Origin: Alisma plantago-aquatica
Lineage: Eukaryota > Streptophyta > Magnoliopsida > Alismatales > Alismataceae
Direction of reading: 5' to 3'
Assembly (NCBI GenBank): GCA_963693085.1
Contig: OY856410.1
Coordinates: 882,681,335 to 882,745,334, forward strand
Length of the DNA: 64,000 bases
Below, in pieces: positions 21,234 through 30,016 of this stretch (position 1 is its first letter; each line of letters starts with the position of its first letter). A program made the position numbers and the translations under genes. Below the pieces are notes generated by a model. That model saw only the letters and a list, made by a program, of their open reading frames with translations. It was not told the DNA's origin and searched no databases.

Positions 21234-23624
21234 TGTTGTATGTTTTCCACATCAACTTTTCACATGACTTCACACACAAATTCAGTTCATTTTGTTCTCA
21301 TTTAGCCTCTATTCATATGATTCTTGCTACCTTTTTGTTACTTTGCTTATTTTCTGATGTGTATTGCAGATATGTTTAAAAAGGATCATATTGGAATAGC
21401 CCAACTCAAAGCCGACATCATTGGGGCTTCTCCATGCCTTGCATACATTCAAAGTTCTAGTTCTGTTGCAACAACATCACACACGACGTGTCTGAATTAA
21501 GACATGATGTGTGCGATTCCAAAAAGCCATGCGTCCAACCGAAGTGACAAAAACACGTTGTGTTCCCTTTTGGAACATGACGTGTGTGATTCTAGAAGGT
21601 TCTGAGCAGAGCAAAGACATGCCATGTTCCACTCAGACACGGTGTGTACCTGGAGATGCAGAGTCGACTATATGTTTCTAGAAATGTACATGGCGTGTCT
21701 TAATTTGAACACACCGTGTGTTGTACACTTGGATCAATCGTCGAAGGCCAGGACATGACGTTTCAAAGGAAGACACGTCATGTCACTGCCAGTTTCAGCA
21801 AAACTGAAAAATGATGCCCCTCATTTTTAAAGACTAAAACAACTTATGGAGTGGTTACCATTGGTCATAATTCAAAAGTCTTTCGTCTAAGAGCAAGGCT
21901 AGAGCAAAAGGAGGGCAATTTTAAGGTGGAAGAAGGTGGTTTTCTGGCAAAGAACCCCCATTCTTCTTCTCTTCTTCTCCATTTTCTTCTCTGAAGGTGC
22001 AATAAAGCTTCTTCTCTCCACCAAGCTTCTCAGGAGGGAAGTTTGTATGGTTTGGAGCAGCTGTATGAGTGGAATTTTGTCCCCAAGTTGAAATTCTACT
22101 CTTCTTGGGTTAAACCTTTGGTTCTCTTAGCTTTTTCTACTCTAAACCATGTTAAACTCTGAAATTTCTGCATCTTTTCTGTTGTACATCACCATGGATG
22201 AGTAGACTCTTTTTATTGGGCATGGGAGAGTAGCTCCCATGTCATAGCATGTATGGAACATGATAATTTCATACTAAATGCTAATTTGTTTATTTTTCCA
22301 CCTAGTGAGTACCGGTTTCTTACTTCTTACATGTATGGTTGGCCACTTTATGCGCATGCTTTATGCTTTCTTGCTTGATCTAAGAAGATAGGTAGGAGAG
22401 TAAGGGGGTACTCTCTTGGCAACTCCTCCTTTACCATGAGAGTGGAAATTATGGAGTTGAGGAGTAGGCTTGTGATCCAAAATGAAATTTATACATGAGA
22501 ATGTTGTATTGAGTTAGGATCGTTGTACTTGCACCGAGAGGTGAAGTGCAACATAAAACTCTCCTTTAAAACAAGTGCTCAGTATGTTTAAATTTCATGC
22601 TCCTATTTTATGCTATGATATGTTGGTGAAATCCTAAGTCCAAGATCCTTCCATATCTAAAATCAACCCTCTTTTAGTAATCCATCTACTATTTTGTTTA
22701 GTTCTAAAATTTTAGCTTAATCAACCAAATCACTCTTTTAAAAAGATCTAGATTGTTCAACCTTAGCACTATTGCATTTAATTGATTACTAAAGCTCCTT
22801 GTGTTCGATCTCGACTACAACTACTCTTGTGTACTTGTGAGAATTGGTTAGTTGAGTAAAAGGTCTTTCTTAAGATTGAAACTCGTTAGTGTAACAACCA
22901 ACAACAATCCCGATTTATTTTGAGCACTAACATGGTTATAAACCCATTTATTCACAATGAGGCATCTTTTGAATTTTTCTCCTCCTTCATAAAATTTTCA
23001 TACCTCATCAAATATGAAGTTTGTATTGCTTCTGAAATTTAAAATTATCATGTGATGTTGGGTTTAATAACCCACTTTACATCCTTATCGTGGTCATTTT
23101 TTAATATGTTGCTTATAGAATCATTTCATCTTTCCATACTATATTGCATGCTTATTATACTAGTAATATAGAGTAGTGATACTTTTATACAACCATAAAT
23201 ATTGAACATTTGGACTAAAAAGTAAATATTGAACATGTGTCCCACCTTTTATATATTAGGTTTCGATGATTTAATCCCCCTTGCCCTTGGGGTATCGGGG
23301 TTCTAATCCCCCTTATCCTTGGAGGATTAGGGTTTTAATCCCACTCCCTCCCTGGCTTGAGATCTTATGGTGTCTTCGCCCTACAATATATTGACTTAGT
23401 CTAACATGCATACACATCTTTTTGTTGTTGTTGTTGTGAATTTTAGGCAAGATCCTTGAAATGATTATATTGTTTTCATTAATTTTATCACCTTGTTCTT
23501 TTGTTGATTACCATTTGATCATGTCCTCTTGAATTTAACTACATGATGTAAGCCCTTTATTGTATTCAGAACATCCCTTTTTTTACACACTTACTAATGC
23601 TCATAAACATTTTTGTTATGCTCA
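21234..23624 (+). repeat. Athila-like 5' LTR (2391 bp)
   Basis: Starts TGTTGTATG and ends ttatgctca. It aligns over its full length with 37494-39879 (start TGTTGTGTG, end ttatgcaca). It carries the paired ACACGNCGTGT motif array at 21478-21787 and a gttgttgtt run near 23425 that is one unit longer in the other copy. At the right edge there is no primer site; integrase codons begin within about 10 bp. Confidence 0.88.
21478..21787. repeat. Paired ACACGNCGTGT palindrome array (5' LTR copy)
   Basis: Ten near-palindromes occur as five pairs, each pair separated by roughly 8-12 bases. Examples are cacacgacgtgtctg with gacatgatgtgtg, aacacgttgtgttcc with gaacatgacgtgtgtg, and gacacgtcatgtc. The same five pairs occur at 37739-38047 with different base changes. 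Confidence 0.8.
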
Positions 23625-23998
23625 AGTTCTTAAACTTCGACATGAAGAAGGCTGGTCAAAAGCGTCTATTGCAGCTGTAAGAACTGGAAGAAATCCAACT
23701 AGATGCATATGAAAATGCAAAGCTCTACAAAGAAAGAACAAAGGTTTGGCATGACAAAAGAATCCATAGGAAAGATTTCAAAGAAGGAGACAAAGTGTTG
23801 TTGTTTAACTCTAGACTAAAGCTATTCCCTGGAAAACTGAATTCCAAGTGGTCAAGTCCTTTTCTTGTGTTAAAGATTTTTCCATATGGAGATGTTGAGG
23901 TACAAGGCAAGGATGAAGCTTTCAAAGTTAACATGCAACATTTCAAGCTATATACCTTTGAAGATGAAGTTGACAAAGGAGCCTCTTGCTCCCTCTAA
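23616..23998 (+). pseudogene. Integrase C-terminal fragment, Athila/Tat-type gypsy
   Basis: The frame reads LKFLNFDMKKAGQKRLLQL, an in-frame stop TAA (23678), then ELEEIQLDAYENAKLYKERT, VWHDKRIHRKDFKEGDKVLL and FNSRLKLFPGKLNSKWSSPF, ending at a stop at 23996. This is the hallmark C-terminal block of Athila/Tat integrases, a target-DNA-contacting, SH3-like region. The catalytic DDE core and everything upstream are missing: the fragment joins directly to the end of the 5' LTR. The codons after the stop remain open for 105 residues. Confidence 0.9.
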
Positions 23999-25327
23999 GA
24001 TGCATGATGGAAAGATTGAAAAGTCTCACTCTGGACTCTAAATGGAGGACCTCGTGGGAGTTGAACCCACATTAGGATAGATTTCTTTTTTGTTATTTGA
24101 GTCAAGAACACTCTTTAGTTTCATAAATAATCTTGTCATGTATGAATGTAATAACTTAGACAATTATATTGCCATAACTATCTTTATTTATGTGCTGACA
24201 AAATGTTGTTTTCTATAGAAACTACAGAAGACACGACGTGTCTTTATTTGACATGTTGTGTCGCTAATCAAAGAATAACAGTAGCCGAGCTACATCTCTA
24301 GGTACACTATGTGTCATCACTCGACACGTCGTGTCCTGCCTACGAATCATCTTTCTGGAATCTCACACGGTGTGCAAAAAATCTGCACACATTGTGTCCA
24401 AATCACATTGACTTAGCAATAAACTTTTGCGAAAGTCACATGGCGTGTCTTTATTTGACACACTATGTCTCAATCAGTTGGCGACATCCGAAGAGGTTTC
24501 TGGAATCTCACACGACCTATCAAAATTCAAAAGTCATGTCTTGCAAGTGCAATTTTTTGAACAGAAGATCAGTGGGGAGCTTATTCAACGAAGAACACAA
24601 CACGTACAACCTTGAACACGTCGTGTAGAAAAATGAAAAGTCAGGTCTAAGTAAAGCACACGAGCCACCTCTTTCACTCACACCTCCATTCGAGTCGTGT
24701 GCCATCTCAACCCTAGCCATCGTGTGCAATCTTTATGGTGCCCTCGCCTCCGCTGTGTGCTCAGTCGTGTTCTTCCTTGCTCACACAGCCGTCGCCGCAC
24801 TCCTCCCTGACCTCAAGGGTGTTCTTATTTCCTCACACAGTTGTTGTGTGTGAATCTCCTTCACGTTACTGTCTCCTTTGTGCTCACGTAGCCGTTCGCC
24901 CCTTTCAGTATGCCTCCGACCTCTCCTCAGTTGTGGCCATGCCCTATCTTCTCCTTGCCGCTATCGTTCTCCACGCCACCATGCACCATCACTGTTCTTC
25001 AAGCAGCATCAAGCCACCCGACCGCTGTCGTGCTCAAATCGGCAGCCACCGTGTGCTCTCTCTGCGCACATGATCCACGCCGCCAAGCAAGATCAACATC
25101 CAAGCTATATTCACTGCCTCCTTGTCATCATCATGAAGCCACCGCCTCGCTAAACCCACTTCTCCAAGCACCGCTGTCGCAAATCTCAGCATGCGATTCT
25201 GCTCCAGGCACATGCTGTGTCCACCGACAGACACACCATGTCCTTCTTTATTCAGGCATGATCTTCTTCAGCAAGACACGTTGTGTCCCCTTCATAACAT
25301 GATGTGTCTCATCCCGTCAGCAGCCAA
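23999..25327. other. Spacer between integrase and ATHILA ORF, with palindrome arrays
   Basis: No conserved protein is seen. Near-palindromes of the LTR type recur at about 24229-24630 (acacgacgtgtc, gacacgtcgtgtc, cacacggtgtgc, cacatggcgtgtc, gaacacgtcgtgtag) and at 25215-25310 (gacacaccatgtcc, gacacgttgtgtcc, aacatgatgtgtc). Between them, 24700-25200 is a C-rich stretch with overlapping open frames of 91-130 codons that look like low-complexity artefacts. Confidence 0.6.
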
Positions 25328-26719
25328 ATGGCACCCATGAAACAGACGTCAAACCGCAAAAATGGAGCAAGCTCCTCTTCAGCTCCTGCTCCGGCCTACG
25401 TCTCCCCCATGATTTTTAGGGTCACAGAAGAGGAGGATACCACCTACCAATTCCTAATCTCTAGGAGGGTATTTCCATCTTGTTTTGCATGTCAGCAGAC
25501 CCTCACCAAGCTTGGTTTCAAGAATGAAGTGATGGGCCACCTGAAGTTCCTGGGGTTGTACTACGTCTGCACTATAGTAACTAAAACGTACCCTAGACTT
25601 GTTTATGAATTTCTGTCTACTCTCATGGTTGAGGAAGATTGCCAAAGGTGACTTGAACCATATACTAAAATTACTTTCCGCCTGCTAAACAAACCCTTTA
25701 TGTTTGACCTACGGTGTTTCTGTGATTTGCTTGAATGCAACTATGGCGATTTGATAGATTATCTTGCAACTTTTAATAGTGATTCTTTCTGGGCTGAAAT
25801 CTCTAGTGATAGTTTTCATAATGCCAAGAAAGCACGAGCTTCAGCAATTCATAATCCAATCTTTTGCTATATTCACCGCCTTCTCAGCACAGGGTTTTGT
25901 GTAAAGAAAGAAATGCAGGAGGGGGTCTGTGGAAAGACTGATTTGTTATTCCTGTGGTGCATGGTTCATGATGAGAAGATAAGTGCATGTTACTATATCC
26001 CCAGTAGATTCTTGGAAATAAAGAAGATGAAAAAGAGAGAATCTGGGGACATCATGTGTGGTGGTATCATTACTCTTCTTGCCACCAAGCTGGGGATGGA
26101 TTTGACTGACCTAGAGCCCACACCAGGAAAGATTCTGGTGGATATCCCATACATCATCTCTGCCAATATACTATTTAGAGTTGGTGATAGTGATTCAAAG
26201 TTCAAGCAATTCCTTACCAAGAAACAATATATTGAGATCCCTGACCCCGACCACAATGATTTGAGTGATAAGGCCAACTGGAAGGTCGAATTGGAGCCTA
26301 AGGATGAAGAAGAGGAGGATACCAGAGGAGTAGGCACTTCTAGTTCACCACCTATAGATGCAACAACAACACCACCACCCTCTATTAGCACTCAGACGGA
26401 CTACACTTAGACGATGCCTGACATGCGACATCTTTATGGCTATGTTCAGCAGTGCTTCAATCACATAGATGGCTGCCTAGATTAGTTGGGTACGCAGTAT
26501 ACTGTGATGCATGCCATGGTCCACCGCATGGACTCGTGGCACATCTCACAGGGCTACTACTCCATTCTGCCTCCATATCAGCCACTGCCACCTCAGCAAC
26601 CCGACTTCATCTCACATCCTGAGTCCACCCTGCAGCCCATGGACATTCCAGAAATCATCAGCCAGTTCTTTCTGCCAGATCATGCGAGTGTTGGCCCCTC
26701 TTTTTTATTTTATCCATGA
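25328..26719 (+). pseudogene. ATHILA-domain (env-like position) ORF, broken by three stops
   Basis: One reading frame runs from an ATG at 25328 (MAPMKQTSNRKNGASSSS) to a stop ending at 26719, about 463 codons, with three in-frame stops (TGA 25649, TAG 26408, TAG 26483) and no frameshift. Motifs match the Arabidopsis retrotransposon ORF-1/ATHILA family: SRRVFPSCFACQQTLTKLGF, the ITFRLLNKPFMFDLRCFCDLL segment, FWAEIS, then NPIFCYIHRLLSTG and DLLFLWCMV. An acidic DEEEED stretch and a Thr/Pro-rich linker follow, then a Pro/Gln-rich tail. The ORF lies after pol, where Athila elements carry their extra ORF. Its function is unknown; 'env-like' is positional only. No signal peptide or membrane span is evident. 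All three stops fit C to T changes (CGA to TGA, CAG to TAG). Confidence 0.85.
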
Positions 26720-26894
26720 TAGGTATCTGGTTGTTACCTCCATGAGTTTGGTTGATGTAGTGAGGACACTACAGATTTCAAGATTGGGGGGGCGCAACCG
26801 GCCCGTAATGTAGTTGTTATTTGCATTTTCTTTTGTTAGGGTTAGTCATGTCAGTCTTTTATTTCATCTTGTTTTATGTTATGCTTTTCTTTCA
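26720..26894 (+). other. Athila-like 3' non-coding stretch before the LINE fragment
   Basis: T-rich DNA after the ATHILA ORF (ttgttagggttagtcatg near 26837), typical of the region downstream of this ORF in such elements. It resumes after the LINE fragment at 27274. Confidence 0.5.
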
Positions 26895-27273
26895 TGGCAT
26901 TTCCTTGAAGTGTGTCTGGGGTGGTTCCCCTCCCCGTAATGTTTTGGACTGTTTTACTTGGATCCAGAACCATACCACATGTGCTGCTTTATGAAGCTTG
27001 GCCTTCTCGGGCCTTGCTGCCATTTGTTTTTTCACTTGGAAGGAAAGGAATGGTAGGCTGCATGGGGCAGTTGAGGCTGATATGCTCAACTGCTTTGAGG
27101 TTGTGGAACACAATCTTCTCTGGTGTGTAAGGGCTAAACCTAATGTTTATAAAGGTTTGAGCCAGTTGTTTATCCAGTAGTGGGGCTTTTGTATCTAATA
27201 CCCTCTGTATAGTATACATGTTTTTCCCTATACTTTTTTGAGTTTGAGTAATATTTTAACTTATCCAAAAAAA
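26895..27273 (+). mobile_element. 5'-truncated L1-type LINE 3' end
   Basis: The plus strand encodes the extreme C-terminus of a plant L1 ORF2: GISLKCVWGG, then SGLAAICFFTWKERNGRLHG (27010-27070), a block typical of the end of these proteins (usual I(W/F)KERNxRxF), then the ORF end near 27178, a short 3' UTR and the terminal A-run at 27267-27273. One in-frame TGA lies near 26992. The left boundary is approximate and I see no convincing target duplication; flanking A-rich sequence may hide it. It differs from LINE 1 in sequence. Confidence 0.75.
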
Positions 27274-27753
27274 TGAGGCTATTGCGATGAAATGAACTCT
27301 TGTACCTTGTATGCTTGAACCATCTCATCCCTTATACTTATTTTGGCCATATGAAAGAATTAGTAAAGAGCATGCATGAATCAAATGGAAAATGAAATTC
27401 CCCATGTACCTGATCTTGGTTTGTAATTGTATCTTGAAATCTCACATTTTCACATCTTTGATTGCTCAATACATGTAACAGTCTCAAATTTCAGTGAATA
27501 AATCAACTATAAAACACTATTTAGAATACAAGATACTCTTATCAAACCTTTAGTGCATATACAACCCATTTTTCAGTGAAACATTTTCAAAACAATGAAT
27601 GGAATCTTGTTAACCTAACATTCCAGTTGACTCTTTTGTGTTGTGCAAAAATATTTTGTTACCTTTTTCTTCCTTTACCCAATAAAAGATGGCTTTTATC
27701 CCACATATCATGCTAGCCTAATGTGAGTCTGATCCGACAACGATGGTTAGGTG
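27274..27753 (+). other. Athila-like 3' non-coding region, left of copia 1
   Basis: AT-rich DNA without a recognised frame. It continues at 37021 after the copia insertion and leads to the polypurine tract. Confidence 0.5.
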
Positions 27754-27758
27754 GTATG
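27754..27758. repeat. Copia 1 target duplication, left copy
   Basis: gtatg immediately before TGTTGGG, repeated at 37016-37020 after the right LTR. Confidence 0.93.
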
Positions 27759-28310
27759 TGTTGGGTTTTCGAGGAGGCAGAGAAGCAGCGGAAACAAAAA
27801 TTTTCTCCCCAAACCCAGAACAAAAGGAATAGCGTCAACATCTATATAATAGGAAAGATGGTTTGTGAATCATACCTTGTCCCGAGGCTTGCTCGGCGAC
27901 AGTGCCACGCGCCTTGCGCGGTCTTCACCTCCGGTCTTGGACAGTGTCTGTGCAGCTCCTGGTCGCACCGGGACTGACGACTCCTCCTCCTACCGGACTG
28001 TCGGATGACAGTTGTCCTCCTAAGCGGCAGTGACCTCCCGCCTCTAAAGTAGTCCACACGGACCACCTGGAACTCCACTCTCCTTGTCCCACAAGGAAGT
28101 GGAAGGAGTCACACCCTCCTGTTGACGTACTAGTTGCCAACACACTCTCCTGCTGTCAATTGCAACTGCAGTTGTCCTTCCCTTGCTGCACCTCCCTTTA
28201 CGGGAAGCACTTGCTCGGGCTCTCTCTCGGTTACCAAAACCAGAGAGAACGAAAACTTTGCAGAGCAATCAACTTGCACTGAGTTGTACTCTTAGAAGCC
28301 CCCAATACCC

Positions 28311-28322
28311 CTATATTTATAG
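28311..28322 (-). promoter_or_regulatory. TATA box of copia 1 3' LTR
   Basis: The minus strand reads cctataaatatag, a strong TATA box, conserved at 35325-35337 in the other LTR and in decayed form at about 43676 in copia 2. It lies about 100 bp downstream (in transcription sense) of the palindrome array. Confidence 0.7.
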
Positions 28323-28417
28323 GCGGGTCATGGGACAGGGTTCTCTGTGCCTGGCAATACGGGACTAAAGCAGGAGTAGAAGGGTTCGGGATTTTCCACA
28401 AAAAGCAACCATCTCGC

Positions 28418-28815
28418 AACCTGAACCGATCGGTTCACAAGTGAACCGGTCGGTTGGGGACCTGAACCGATCGGTTCACCACTGAACCGATCGTTTGGGA
28501 CCCTTGAATCGATCAGTTCACTCATGAACCGGTCGGTTGGGGTTCCAGGTTGGTTCCCGATTGACTTTCCTTATTTCTTTCCCAATTGGTATCGAATACC
28601 AATATTATTCCCAATCGAATTGGGCAATTTGAAACGAAAGGAAAATTCTCACCAATCTTACTTTCCCAAGTTTCTCGATTGCACCAGTTGAACCGATCGG
28701 TTCAACACTTGAACCGGTCATTTCACTCTGTGCATGAGCCGATCGGTTCAACAATTGAGTCGACCGGTTCAGCAACCTCAGCCGACCGGTTCATCACATG
28801 AACCGATCGGTTGGG
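28418..28815. repeat. GAACCGATCGGTTC palindrome array, copia 1 3' LTR
   Basis: About twelve perfect or near-perfect palindromes of the form AACCGATCGGTT or AACCGGTCGGTT sit in two groups of six (28418-28545 and 28684-28815), spaced about 20-27 bp centre to centre. The intervening 140 bp contain the string caatt/aattg repeats (28580-28625). The copy in the other LTR is at 35432-35829. Confidence 0.85.
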
Positions 28816-30001
28816 AATGCAGATTGTGCAGAATCAGTCAAATGCGATTTCAATCAATCCGATACTCCAATCAATGTGTCCAACACCTTGAACATTATGA
28901 TATTGAGCTATCGATTAATTGAGTGTTTAATTGAACTACTAAACTCCTTTAGTAATCAATCTAAACATTTCTTGTGGACAAAACTCCTCTTCCAGGTTAA
29001 ATCCTATGTGTGTGACCCTGCAGGTCCATTTCACGTTGGCAGTGAAAGTCCATAACACTTATGAATTCACAAGCAAAGAGCGGTGCCTAGTCACACATCA
29101 TTGCTACCCAAGTGAAAGTAGAAAGTTGGAGAACAACTTTCATCCTATAATCCGTGAATGGTGTTACAGTGAATGTATAATTCCTTTGTCACTGATATCC
29201 AGAATGAACTCGAGGCATGGAACAGTCATCCTGTCAATGTTCATTCATTTCCTTGATCTCAGAGTAGACCGAGTGAGATGTGTATGACATCAATATCACA
29301 TATTGATTCACACGTGCATGCGCATGCCTTTCTCAATCCTACTCATCAAGTGGCCAAGGATATCAACCTCCCTTAGGAGGGACAAATCCCATATCTATCA
29401 CTCACCCCTCAAAAGCCCCATGTGTCAAAGCCACCCAATCATCACCTTTATAACAATCAATGTTTCAGGACTGCGTTTGATGATGTCAAAGTGTACCCAA
29501 CGACATGTGTTGAGTGTAGTGATTTCAAGTCTAAGAATCACACTCACCACCATCACTGTGAGAGCTGACTGTGACTACCAAGTCATGGTTCCATGTGTCA
29601 CTCTCGCGGTGGGTCTGTCCGGTACCTTGTTCTCTAACAAGTACCTATGTGCTTGGTTTGATATCACCATATCATGACTAATGAGATTTTGTCATCAACC
29701 AACACACAATCTAGTCTTTAGTGTTATTGATGTCTATGGTTATTTCCACAATAACAACCGACTAGGGACTAAACAAGAAAGAATACTCTTAGCATCCGTA
29801 TGATCTCATCGTTTAGGTACTCAACCCAAAAGCATACGTCATTGAGTAAAACAATCTTTAGACATCTATCATGTTACACCATCATCTCAGAAACAGTTTA
29901 AACATATAGATTGGAAATTGCTTTTATTATTATTCAAATAATTTACAAAGTATCCCATTACAATCATCATATGACTTGCTCTATGGGCATACCTACCAAC
30001 A

Positions 30002-30016
30002 GACTCCCACTTGCAC
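30002..30016 (-). other. Copia 1 polypurine tract
   Basis: The minus strand reads aagtgcaagtgggagt directly before the 3' LTR, the usual plant copia plus-strand primer (AAGTGGGAG). The pol stop codon TAA lies immediately upstream at 30017-30019. Confidence 0.8.

Larger units (their letters stand above)
27759..30001 (-). repeat. Copia 1 3' LTR (2243 bp)
   Basis: TG...CA ends and the same length as 34773-37015. In the minus-strand direction U3 is 30001 to about 28323, the TATA box is ctataaata (28311-28322 on the plus strand), and R/U5 runs to 27759. Open frames inside (up to 93 codons) have counterparts in the other LTR because the sequences are copies, not because they are genes. Confidence 0.95.

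Noticed and set aside
21478..21787. CRISPR-like array
   Set aside because: The repeats are short, variable and paired with non-uniform spacers in a plant LTR; no cas genes and the wrong kind of genome.
24735..25302. Overlapping 91-130 codon open frames in three frames of a C-rich stretch
   Set aside because: Low-complexity Ser/Pro/His translations without conserved motifs, located between palindrome arrays; composition explains the openness.
28183..29677. Several open frames of 60-124 codons in the copia 1 LTRs, repeated at 35197-36517
   Set aside because: They recur only because the LTRs are copies of each other. They overlap on both strands, lack known motifs and follow the palindrome array; treated as non-coding LTR.
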